Part shown: positions 11,810 to 24,500 of the stretch, piece by piece
Position numbering within the stretch: position 1 is the stretch's first letter
How the letters are laid out: the number at the start of each line of letters is the position of its first letter
Source: Haliotis asinina
Taxonomy: Eukaryota; Mollusca; Gastropoda; Lepetellida; Haliotidae
Length of the DNA: 64,000 nucleotides
Assembly (NCBI RefSeq): GCF_037392515.1
Contig: NC_090290.1
Span: 34,245,753 to 34,309,752, forward strand
Direction of reading: 5' to 3'
Notes under the pieces: model-generated
What the model was told of the DNA's origin: nothing
The model's database searches: none
Seen by the model: the letters and a program-made list of their open reading frames with translations, nothing else
Program-made: the position numbers and the translations under genes

Positions 11810-12310
11810 TGTCTGTGTACATGCGTGTATGTGTCCATAGGAGGCGAGGGTGTCTACGCCCATAGCTGAATAGTTGATGTGTGTATATCGGAGATGTGTA
11901 TGTATGTGAGAGTCCATAGATGTGATTATGTGTGTGTGTGTTCATAGGTGAAGTGTATGTCTGTGTGATCATAAGAGATGTGATTGTGTATATGTGTGTG
12001 TGTTCATGAGGAAAGTGTGTATTCATAAGAGATGTGATTGTGTATATGTGTGTGTTCATGGGGAATGTGTGTGTTTGTGTATTCATAAGAGATGTGATTG
12101 TGTATATGTGTGTGTTCATGGGGAATGTGTGTGTTTGTGTATTCATAAGAGATGTGATTGTGTATATGTGTGCATCTGTATATGTGTTCCATGTGGAATA
12201 TGTGATTGTGTATGCACCTGTGTGTCCTTACGAGAGGAGTATGTGTATGTCCATAGAAGTAAATGTATATGTCCATGTGAGATGTGCGCATGTATGTCCA
12301 TATAAGATGT
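11810..12310. repeat. GT-rich minisatellite with a 60-bp core
   Basis: A loose GT-rich array. Between about 12010 and 12170 a 60-bp unit (ATTCATAAGAGATGTGATTG start) is repeated nearly exactly about three times; outside that the units are diverged. Confidence 0.85.
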
Positions 12311-12440
12311 GGGGTTTCACTGGCGGATCCAGAGATGGGGAGAGGGGTCCAATGCCTTAAAAATGACTTATGATCTCATTGTGAAGAATTTTAGTTTTGG
12401 CGGAGCCACTGGAAACTACCATCCACCCCCCACCCCCCAC

Positions 12441-12446
<6 letters not shown>

Positions 12447-12508
<62 letters not shown>
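12447..12508. repeat. (AC)n microsatellite
   Basis: About 31 AC dinucleotides preceded by a C-rich run. Confidence 0.97.
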
Positions 12509-12510
<2 letters not shown>

Positions 12511-12519
12511 TCCTCTGAA

Positions 12520-13750
12520 CCGCCGTCCACAAAAATTTGTGAGTGTGGATGTGTGCTTGGGGGCGTGCTCTGCTACTTCTATGTGTCCATAAGACTGCAA
12601 GGGTCGTAGTCTTGTGGTAGTTGTGTGGTTGAATGGATAAGGAGAGGTTCAGAGGCTGAGAGGCTGACCTGATAGTGTTTCTAAAAGACAAAGACAAATA
12701 CTGATATGTCTTATCATACGATATATTCTAAGGGAACCACATAATGCAACACTACTTCATCACAGTTTCCCCTCTACATATTCCTAGACTGGCACCCACA
12801 GTGCGTTACAATTCATCTGAAGAAACCTGGAAAAGTATAAAGAAACGCTTGTGCTTTTATGTGTTCTCTTTTTTAGTTTCCTCGGTATGATTACAGTCGG
12901 GTAGTTACATGTCCATGCGTGCAATAGAATATTGATAAAAACTGCGCTTATTCTGGGCCATGGTTTACCTAATTCTAGACACTATATTACCTACGGATTT
13001 CAATGTCGCTCTTCAACTATTCACGGTTATTAGAAATTATTCATATATATTATATAACGAATGTTTGAACAAGAAAACATAGAAGACCTTCTGTATGTAC
13101 GATGTTTTTTCGGGTTGCATTGTTAGGTGTGCACGTAGGCTCGCCCAGAACTACTTGTACTTGTCATGACGTTCTCGAGCAAGATCTGCTACAAGTATAT
13201 GCTTAATCGGTCACGCATGGCTGAATTTAGTAATCTAACTCGCTGTAATGTCTTTTGTTGGTGTTTGTTTATATCGTGTTTGCTGCTCTGAAAAGTATTT
13301 TACATGAGCCACAGTAGACACAATGATCGTCTAAACGCAACGACTCAGAGCCACCGTCACATTGTACAAAGACATTCTCAGTCTGAGCGTTACCCAGGAC
13401 ACAGCAAGGTCGCTCCGCCGTCGGGATCTTGTAACCAGGTAGGCGTAGATAGTAACTAAAACGTGACGGAAACGTTTTTCATGTTATTCCCGTGAAAGGT
13501 CAAGATGTAGTGCAGAGACAATCCTACAGACAGTTACGTTACATGTTGAAAGAGTTTCGTCTTTGTCTTTCAACTTCGAGATGTCTTGACACAAGAATGG
13601 CTGTGTAGGTGTCCTCCGTATCAAACATCATTGTTTATGTGTGTGATATGATAGTTGATGACTTGGCCTTGCTGCCATTTGTAACAGTTTTTCAGTTATG
13701 GCATGTTTCTGTCCCTGTCACTGATTTTCTTTGATCATTTCAATACTGTA
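12520..13750. other. Gene-free intergenic stretch
   Basis: No ORF with recognisable homology, no RNA gene and no clear repeat are seen. Confidence 0.4.
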
Positions 13751-13754
13751 TTAG

Positions 13755-13965
13755 CTTGTTAAACACCACGCACCATCAATATGGAGTCGGTCTGGAACCA
13801 AGCGATTCTGGCCCAGACAATCCAATGGTTGACATCACGACCACCAATCTACGAAATCAGGATACCATGCCATGTGTCACCAAGCTTGACCATCCGATAC
13901 CGTTAGTCTCCTCTTACGACAAACATCGGTTGCTGAAAACTAATTCTAACCCAGATTATTGCGGA
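13755..13965 (-). mobile_element. SINE family B copy, reverse orientation
   Basis: The complement of the family B body is visible (GTTAGTCTCCTCTTACGAC, CCAGACAATCCAATGGTTGA). Confidence 0.65.
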
Positions 13966-14469
13966 CCTCTCAGTCACCACTTTACCTCATACATACGCCC
14001 TGTATTGTGACTCAGTCTCAACTGGCATGTATTCACGAGTTTTCTCTGTGATTCACGTTTGAAGTTTAATAATAAAAAGAAAGCCTGAAGCAATACAAGT
14101 GTTAGACAATGAACTCTTTGGTGAAACCCACATGCACCGGTAAGCTGGCAACCCGGAGGTACACCTCCAATTCGAGCCAATTATGATCCTGACAAATCCA
14201 AGGGACGCAACTATTTACGAATAAACACACATGTATTTGATGAAAACTGTGTAAGTGGTGAGTGTTACCGGTGGAACGAGCGAGGTACAAGTTATCGTCA
14301 CATCGGCAATATTTCAGCAATGTCGTGACGAGGAGAGGTAATTGTTATGCATAGTAATTTATGGTAAATTATAATACTTATCATCGAAGAATATAAAAAC
14401 CGACTAGAATAGCATAATATCAGGACATATAACTAGCATATATCGCTAAAATATTACTTCAGACTAGAT

Positions 14470-14525
14470 CTCGACACGATATGGCTGAAATATTGCCGAT
14501 GTGACGCTAAATATTAACTAACTCA
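14470..14525 (+). mobile_element. SINE 3'-end fragment
   Basis: GATATGGCTGAAATATTGCC is followed by a GACGCTAAA tail, similar to the family B 3' end. Confidence 0.4.
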
Positions 14526-15225
14526 GATTAGAACAATAAAATAATAAGGGGTCTGATGATCACCAACTACTGAAAATTCCACCACTTTGAGGGCGTTACC
14601 AGACGTAGAGCAGAACAGGACGTCGAACACGACATGAAGCCAAAACATTTTCAGCAAACAGCTGACGCCATGACACATTTACAATGATCCAGTTATATCA
14701 TGTTCATGACAATTTTAGAATATACGGTCAATGGAAAGTATGTAATTTAAGACTTATTGTTCTCCAGCGCAGACGTTATGTAGTCAGTCAGCCGGATCAG
14801 CGCTTAGCTCCTATAAAGGGTATATATATTCAGTATGTATTAGTCACTCAAATTCTGGGGATTCATGGGTCCTTGGTACCCATGAGGCATGACTCTATAT
14901 ACCACACAGATAAAGATGACTCCGGTAGCTATGGCCGTGACAAATGGGGTGCTATCATAAACTGTGCACGTTTTCCTGTGAAATGGAACATTGTAAAAGT
15001 ATGAGTCATGTTAAAAGCTGTTGCCGGTGACTCATGAACATACTTTGTGGAACGTCAGCACAAATTACATGTACTGAAGATTGAGGATAATGCGTTGGTG
15101 TGGTTGTCAAGGACATCGAAAAAAAAACTGATGTTATTGATAATGCTTCGTAGAGACGCTCGTTATACCGGCCACGTATCTTCTCCACAAATGATATCAC
15201 TATGAGCTTACACCTGTACCAGAAG

Positions 15226-15234
15226 TATAAAAGG
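15226..15234 (+). promoter_or_regulatory. TATA box of calpain gene 2
   Basis: A perfect TATAAAAGG lies 99 bases upstream of the start codon at 15333. Transcription would be expected to start near 15256, giving a 5' UTR of roughly 75 bases. Two short upstream ATG frames sit in that leader. An alternative is that the acceptor-like TTTTTTTATCAG ending at 15314 begins a second exon. Confidence 0.45.
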
Positions 15235-15332
15235 CCACCAGACAAGGTGGAATTACTCGATTTACTGCGTCTTTTCATGCAATGTTGAAATTTAATGAAT
15301 ATTTTTTTTATCAGGTGCTACGTTCGTGAACT

Positions 15333-15590
15333 ATGGGATGCTGTTTGTCTAAACCGAACGCCTACACAGTTGGCGACTACGAGCCCTCCAGTGCGGACTA
15401 CACGGACGCCCCTGATGGCTCTGGATTGAAGCTCTGCACAAAGGACTCTCGGACATTTATTAGACGCGATACTCGTCGAACAGAGCGTCCTCGTGTCCGG
15501 GAGGGTCAGATGTGGACGGATCCTGACTTTCCACTTCAGGTCGCAATTACAGATAATGCCAGTAAACATCTTCTCTGGATGAGACCTCAG
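15333..15590 (+). CDS. Calpain gene 2, exon 1 (MGCC N-terminus)
   Basis: 86 codons, donor CAG|GTGAGT, phase 0. MGCCLSKP fits the G-x-x-x-S myristoylation consensus and has Cys3/Cys4 for palmitoylation. Later come GQMWTDPDFPL and HLLWMRPQ, the calpain motifs that precede the core (DPxFP, W.RP). The middle is Arg/Asp-rich and likely disordered. Confidence 0.9.
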
Positions 15591-18500
15591 GTGAGTAGCA
15601 TATGCAGTCTAACCAGCACTTTCATTCAACTCATTTCATTTCATTCATGGTCTACAAAGAGACCAAGTGCAATACCTGTGCAATACGTTATTTGTGCCAA
15701 GAATCATTTGAAATGATGTCAAAACGTTTCTTTGCGGTTGTCGATTTTTATTTCCGTGATTATAAAGTCACCTTGTTTCTGATAGTTGTTTACCATATAA
15801 GAAACCTACTTAAAGTGACTTTCATCTTGTATTATTCATTGATTGACTACTATTAGACTATTTTCATCTTCGTGTCCGTTTGAGCTCAGACAACCGGAAT
15901 AACTCGTAGTTACGAATGCAGCACTTACTCGATTCAAACAGTAATCTATTTTGACGGTTCTATGAAACCTTCGGAAAGATCTTCCACAGATACGTCAGGT
16001 GAGAACATTTACATATAGATAAACGCCACGAGGAGAAGAGGGTTTTTGAGTTGTTAGTTTAATTTACTGTTAGACAAACAGTACGATGAGGACAATATGG
16101 TTTCAGTGTTATTACACGTGCATTTTTAGTGCACATGTTCTTGAATTTCAATGGAACCTGTATCTATAATATAATCGCATAGCATGGATTGAAAGACGTG
16201 ACGGAAAACTGTCGATGTGGACAGTTTAATGGTTGTCATATGATGTGTGGATTTCACTTTAACACATAGCAATTCATATGCTAATGTATGTATATAGTAA
16301 TGTATCTATATAGTAATGTATGCATATAGTAATGTATTCATATAGTAATGTAATAATATAGTAATGTAATAATATAGTAATGTAATAGTGCCACCAGCTG
16401 CATCGGCGTGTTACATCTTCGGCTGGGAAATTCAGTAGCATTCTACTAATGATTTCTTGCACAGTGTCATCGTTCGTTCAAGTTGTCTGGAGTATTTCAG
16501 ATGCTTCTTTAACGGTTTGAACATGGTAACAATTGTCATGTATTTACAGGAATTTGTCTCTGACCCAGTCTTGTTCTCAAATGGAACGTTTAGACTAGAC
16601 ATTCAGCAGAGGAACTTTGGAACCTGCTGGTTCCTGGCAATGCTTTCAACTCTTGCAGACAAGCCGGATCTGTGTAAACAGGTTTGTACAGGATGGATGG
16701 ATGTTTGGTGTAGAAGGATGATGATGGATGGGTTTGTATGATAGGACTGATGGATGGATGGATGTTTGGTGTGGGTGGATGATGGATGGGTTTGTATGAT
16801 CGGACTGATGGATGGATGGATGTTTGGTGTGGGTGGATGATGATGGATGGGTTTGTATGATCGGACTGATGGATGGATGGATGTTTGGTCTGGGTGGATG
16901 ATGATGGATGGGTTTGTATGATCGGACTGATGGATGGATGGATGTTTGGTGTAGATGATGATGATGGATGGGTTTGTATGATGCAAGTGATGGATGGATG
17001 GTGGATACTTCGAAGGAACTTTATGAGCTTTCTGTCAATATCTGGCTTCTTTTAGCGTGTGTTTACCCCTGTATCAACTGGGTGGGTTTACATCGTCTCC
17101 AAAACTGAGACGTGAGTGACTTTACGCCATCGCAGAAATTGTGAAATAGGCGAGTTTACGCCATCTTATATACAAAGAATAGACCAATTTACGCCATTGT
17201 AAACACTGTGCAGGCAGTGATATCACCATCGGACAGGCAGACAGACAGACAGATTTATTCTGTGAATAGGCTCTAGGCACATAATACATAATAAATTACA
17301 AACATATTCTCCCCCGTGCATTAAGTTTGGGTTTGGAGATGATTTGATGGCGAGTCCAATTTTACATCTGATACATCATTGTCAGTAAATTCCATCAAGT
17401 GTATGAAGTTAATTGATGTTGGGTTGTCTGTAAAGCGAGCTGGTAGAAATTTACTTCTTAGATCTTTTCACACTTCATGTATACCAGTACATGGTATTCA
17501 TTTTCCACAGTCTGTATATTTTGTTCTAAACACTAATCACAGATTTTTACTTCATGGGGTACAATGTTGTGTCTTCAAATTTTTGTCTAAAATTGTTACA
17601 TCTGAATTTTTGATATATATCATTATGAATACTGTGGAATGTTATTTCTTATATATGAATCAGTGTTGAGTAACGACGTATATTGACGATAAAATTCACA
17701 TTTAGAGGACGATTCCAGGGAGAAGTGCCAGTCTTCATAGAGGTTGTCTGCGAGTCTTGTTTTAAATTTTGCTACGCAATCGTAGAAACTAAGAAGTAAA
17801 TAATTTTACACCATCTTACAAAGTACGTAGAAGGTGAATTGACGCCATCTTATAAACTACGAAGGAGGTTAATTGGCACCGAATTGGCTACTACTCCATC
17901 TTAGAACCTACGGACCGATCGAGTTTATGTCACCCGACAAACTATTGCAATTTCATTAAAGTAAGGGATGCAACGATATATAGTGCTCATAGTGGGTCTC
18001 GAAACTTCGGTTCAAGTATGAGCCAGGGGGATTTTACAATACAAGACAACATAAATGCATGATTGTCAATCAACCGAAAATGCCAAATGTCTTAACATTG
18101 ACGAGGTAATCCCAAGACCCGTTAAGATCCAGGTTAGAACTGATCCTTAGTAACCCATTCTTATCGTTAGAGGCGACTAACGGGATCGGGTGGTCAGGCT
18201 CGCTGACTTCTTGACACATGTCATGGTATCCCAGTTGCGTAGACTGATGATCATGCTCTTGATCACTGGGTTGTCAGGTTCAGGTTCGATAAATAACAGG
18301 CCGCAGCTGTATAACTGTAATATCGCTAAATGCAACGTAAAAATCAATCAATCAATCAACCAACCAACCAACCAACCAACCAACCATCCAGTCAGTCAGT
18401 CAGTCAGTCGATCGACTGATCAATCAATCAATCAGTCAATCAGTTTCAGTCATCTGGTATTTAGTCAGATGATATGCATAGGCTGCTATGAAGCAGAGCG

Positions 18501-21500
18501 AATATTACTGCGGCTATCAAAACATCCTCATACTTTTAAGACCATCTGTATAATGTCTGTATTTGGCTGAAGTGCCACCTCAGTTTCACTGTGTCAATGT
18601 AAAGGGTTATGCCTTGATAGAGATGTTAACATGGACTCCCGTGCTTCATCGTAAGGGGCTATAGAGTAGCCTACTGGTCGAAATTCCGGCTTCGAATCTC
18701 ACATGGGTACAGTGTGTAATGCCCGTTTGTGGTGTCCCTCGACGTGTTATTGTTGGATTTTTGCTAAAAACGGCGTAAAACTGAACTCGCTCACTTTCAT
18801 CACTTTTTCATCTTCCGGTATGAGTAAATACAAAATGGCCGCTACATGTAACACGATGATTAGTTGTCGTTTAAAGCCACACTAGAAGGTTTTTCAGCTA
18901 TATGGCGGCAGTCTGTAAATTATCGGAGCTGGACAAGACAACCCAGTGATTATTACCTACACAATTGGGATACACGATGAATTACGCTGGGATACTCAAT
19001 ATTTTCAGGTTATCAACGAGAGATCGTACACTCCGAGGACGGACGGGATCTGTCACTGTCGACTGTGGAGTTTCGGGGAGTGGGAAGATGTGTACATTGA
19101 TGATCATCTCCCCGTATTCCCTGACGGCAGAACCCTGTATGGAGCGGCGTCCGCGACGGCAAGGAACGAGATGTGGGTCCCTTTGATGGAGAAGGCTTTA
19201 GCAAGGTACTCTCCCACTGAAGATTGTTTGTATTTAACTCCGCAGGACCAGACAATCAAGTGATCTGCAACACTAACATTTCGGATGCTGTGCCATGTGT
19301 CAAGCATTGCTGTAGAACAACTCACAGGGGCTTGTAACGCTGAAAACTGCCATCAAGGTATATATTGTCCCGAATGGGGTATTACTACTGTAACGCTGAA
19401 AACTGCCATCAAGGTATATATTGTAGTATATAGTAGTAATACCCCATTCGGGACAATATACCTTGATGGCAGTTTTCAGCGTTACAAGCCCCTGTGGAAC
19501 AACTGTAACGCGGAATTTCACGGGTCCTCTTACTGACTGACGTCGGGTTTTGTTACATGTATATCCCAATATGTATATGCCCAATATATAAATTCTTACA
19601 TTAAAATTTAAGGGATATCCGTTAATTTGATTTGTATAATTGATGAGGGTTTGACCGGTTCTTTTTCCATTCAACTTCAAAAAAGATGTTTACAGAATTC
19701 AAAATTTACACGTTTACACGATTTCTCACCTTAATGACTAATTAAAATAAGTCCTTTTCTATTTTCCCACTTCGACTAGTCAAAATAGGACATTTTCATC
19801 AACTTCTTTTACTCTGGACCCGTGAAGGTCCCGGGGTTGAACAGGCCTTCAGCAATCCATGCTTACCATAAAAGGCGACTATGATTGTCGGAGGAGGCGA
19901 CTAACGGGATCGGGTGGTCAGGCTCACTGACATGGTTGACACATGTCATCGATTCCCAGTTGCGCAGACCGATGCTCATCTTGTTGATTACTGGATTGTC
20001 TGGTCCAGACTCGATTATTTACAGACCGCCGCCATATAGCTGGAATATTGCTGAGTGCGGCGTAAACTTAAGCTCACTCACTCACTCTTTTACTATGCGT
20101 GTGCTTTAGGTTCCACGGGTCTTACACCGTCGTGGAAGGGGGTTACACAAGTGACGCCTACCTGATGCTGACGGGGGGTATTGCTGAGAAGATCGACTTC
20201 TACAACAGGCGATCTCGAGCTGCAAGTTACAATATATTCAGCCGAATCAGCAACGCCCTCCACTCGGATGCCCTTGTCACGTGTGCAGTGTCGGTAAGTA
20301 CTGAGTTAGTGAGTGTGGTCTTATGCACTTTTAAAACGTGTCAACAGAAATCACTTATATTACTCATTGTGGACTAGGAGTTGAACTCGGACTTTCGGCG
20401 TGAGAGCGCAAGCTGTAACGGAAGGACTACCACGAGTGGTGATGGAATTTGGGGTCGATTTCAGGAAAGCGTCACACACGTAATCATGATGACCCAGTGT
20501 CCTGGAACACTGCAGACCAATGCCGCGGATTCGTGAAATCCAGAAGCAAAAATCATAATCACCTGAGTGCTTCGAAATCAGGATCATAGTATCCTGACAA
20601 GACCAAATGACTTGGCGAAGGGGTAGCCTATTCGTCAAAGCGTTCGCTTGTCAAGCCGAAGACCTGGGTTCGATTCCCCAGTCACCGTTCCACTGCTGGA
20701 TATCCCAATTCCAACCTCACCCTCAAACCTGTAATAGCTAACATTAATAACTTCCTCGAGCAACTGTCTAGTACATTTCTATTCAAAATGACTTATGTAT
20801 GGGTACATCATGTATGTTCATGTAACAGATATAATGGATAATTTCAGATAACGTTGCTCATTAAAGGCGACTTTTCAGCTTTGACACCAGGTGTCTAGGT
20901 AAGCCTTAGGAAGCAATACATTTGTTTGTAACCATTAAACGTTGTTGCTTTCAGGCACGTTATCATGGTAGAATGGGTCTGATGGGGCCACACGCCTACT
21001 CAGTCAGCGGAAGTTACGTGGTAAGATTTCAAGGCTTTCATCAGTGATGCCAGTGAATTAATATTATGTTACACTGCTGTCAACAACATTGTAGCGCTGT
21101 CATTTTGGGAAAAAACTTTACCACAAAGAGCAGGGTCCTTATTCTCGAATTCGTAAGTTTGATCGTAGCCAATGTGTTAGAAGTTCGTAGGGCCACGAAC
21201 GTTTCGAGAACAGCGAACCTGGAACAATCATTCAATGATTAGGAGGGTAATTGACTCACATTTATTCACACGTATCCAAAATCCGGAATCTCTCAGTTAC
21301 GGATTGCAGACTAAAATAACAGTCCCGACAATCAACTTGCTGTGAGAACAATACTTTGTAATACAGACGTAGATGACTAAAATAACGGTACCAACAATCA
21401 ACTTGCTGTGAGAACAATGCTTTGTAATACAGACGTATTTCTGTATGGCTCTAGAGGTAATGATGTCACTGACGTAATGTATTGTTTCTTTGAAATGTTT

Positions 21501-24500
21501 AGGATCATGTTGTTGTATAGTGATGATGTCTGTTTGTGTGATGAAGGTGACGAGGCGTGACGGCGTGAAGGTGCCCCTTCTGAGGATACGTAACCCCCAC
21601 GGTAAACGCGAGTGGACAGGGAGGTGGTGTGACGGGTGAGTGATACGTTCTGCAGGCTGTCTTCATAGCATTAACGAATGAGTGTAAAACGAGAATGCTG
21701 TTCTAGTATTTGATGCGTTCCATCCATCACAAGGTAGTATATGTCGACCTCCGTTAGTGTGATGATATCTCAGCCAAGTGCTGTTGGGAGTATCCGTTTG
21801 GCATAACGCGACTTTCATCAGTATTTTAGCTATATCTCGCTATGGGGTCGCTGCTGTAGCTCACTGGTTACGTCGTTCGCTCGTCACGCCGAAGGCCCTG
21901 GTTCGATTCCCCACATGGGTACAATGTGTGAGCTCATTTCTGGAATATTGCTAAAAGCGGCGTAAAACCACCCTCACTCACAATCTCGATATGTCACGTT
22001 AACTTGAGAGGAACTGTACGGGTCTCAGGAGTGAGCGAGTTTAACTTTACCCCGTGTTTAGCAATATTCCAACAATATCACACCAGCAGAAATGGGTTTC
22101 ACACACTGTACCCATGTCGGAAATAGAGTTCGGGTCTTGACGTGTGAACGCTTTAACTACTCGGCTACCCAACCGCCCTTCTTAATTTTTGGCACAATGT
22201 GTGAAGCCTTTTTCTTGTGTCCCCTGTCGTGATTTTCCTGGAATGTTAATAAAAGAGGGGCATAAAACTAAACCGACTCACTCATTTACTCACTGTTAAT
22301 GGTTGGTGATATCAACGAAAGCGCGTGTGGTGCTGATAAACCAAAAGCGCATAACCAAGGCAAAGCACCTAGGGATGTAACCAGTACAATGCGTTTCTGT
22401 GTTAGCGAAGGTTTCTGGCCTGTCAAATTCTAAGGGACGCAACTCGTGACGCCTCAATCGTCCTTAAGGGAGCAAGTAGATACAGTCTGTACAACAGGCT
22501 TTTGCCGATCAAGCTCTCAGACTTTATGTTAACATGGTATTTAGAAATAGGATGTATATCTCATTACGAGTACAGAGGATCAATATATGTTTAGAAACGA
22601 AGAAAAAGTGGGCCAGTCTTTGTCGTGTTTCTTCAAATGTAAACGTAAAGCATGAATAACTGTATTCATTTTGGAAGTCAATGATTCAAGCAGCGCTGTA
22701 GATTTTACGTTTTAGCAGAAGGTACGATGCATTTGGTGGTGATAACGGCCTTGTTAATTTCTGCATGGATGAGAGAGGGTAGGAGTTAAAATCTATGGCC
22801 ACATCAGCAATTTTTCATATCATGGCTAAACTAAGTTAATATTGATTTATAGCATATAAAGATAAGTCATAAACATATGTCATCGAACGACATCAAAACA
22901 ACCAAATTAATACAGGTATTAATTTAAAACTATTTAATCTACAACAGGTAACTATGCATGAAGATACAATATAAAAACTGGCTATATATCGTCAGCAGCT
23001 GAAGCCGGAGCAACACACTAGGGACCATGGTTATGCATGAATGCATATCTAAATCGCGTATGATTTAAGTGGCAAAGACTTATATTTAAACTCTACGATG
23101 AACACTTCAAAGGAAAAAAATCAGTAGACAATTCCATATTTTTTCATAATTCCATTATTTTCAGACACCACCCTCCTTGTGCATAACCCGTGAAGATCCT
23201 GGCTAGAATAGGTCTTCAACAAATTATGCTTCCCACAAAAGGCGACTATGCTTTTGATAAGCGACTAAAGGATGAGGTGGTCAGGCTCGCCGACTTGGTT
23301 GAAATATGTCATCGTATCCTAATTACGTAGGTCGATGCTCAAGACTGGATTGCCTGGTCCAGACTTGGTTACTTACAGACCACTGTCATATAGCTTGAAT
23401 ATTGCTGAGTGCGACGTAAAGCTAAGCTCAATCACTCACACTTGTGGAACTAACCCTCATGAACCTGCAGTGGCCCCCAATATGCATTTGACTAATAACG
23501 TCGCGAATATCCACAAGCGCCAGTAAAATCGTTAATAGTTTAGTTTCAAGCAACTTTTAGCAATATTCCAGCAATATCACGGCGGGGACAGCAGGAACAG
23601 GCTTCACACATTGTATCCATGTGAGGGTTTTCAGCGTGGAGAGGGAACACTTTAACCACTGGGCTAGCCCACCGCCCCTAGAACGATCAGAAGCTGATAT
23701 CATCTGAGTTTCCGTTAGATTCTGATGCCGTCTTGAGAAGAACTGTCACGGTTTGATTGGGGCGAGGGCATTTGAGAAAATCAAGTAAATATACTACCGA
23801 CAAGAAATAAGGGAACTAATGAAATAATAGCGAATTTGAAACTGCTTTAAATATCCACTAAATCAATTTTAGGCGTCAAGTTCAATATCTGGTGTGTCCA
23901 CCATGTTGGGCAACACATTCACGGCACCTTGATGACATGCTGTTAATCAATTTCCGGATGGTTGTCCGTGGTATTGCCGCCATTCCTCTTGGAGTGCTGC
24001 ACCAAGCTGGGCCAGGTTGACGGGTCCTGGGTCCCTGGCGTACACCCTTCGACCAAGAACGTCCCAGAGATGTTCAATTGGGGACAAGTCTGGGGACTTA
24101 GAGGGCCAGTCCAATGTCTGGATACCTTCTTGTCGGAGATAAGCGGAGACAATTCAGGCCCGATGTGGTCTGGCATTATCATCTTGGAATACAAAATTTC
24201 GGCCGATAACTCTAGCCAAAGGAGCCACAACAGGACGCAATATTTGGTCAACGTATCGCTGACCAGTCATGGCTCCGTTAATGATGACCAAATCTGATCG
24301 TCTGTCATGTGTAATAACACCCCAAACCATGACACTACCACCTCCATATCGATCATGGTCAAGAATTGCTGCTCTGGCATATCGCTCCCCGCTCCGACGC
24401 CAACAACGTTTTCTGCCATCTGTGAATCGTAGGCAAAACCTTGACTCATCAGAGAACATGGTGTAACGCCAGTGGCGCATAGCCCGTCCCTGATGCTGCC

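Noticed and set aside
13974..14320. Minus-strand frames of about 70 codons
   Set aside because: No recognised motif, partly SINE-derived and no splice support.
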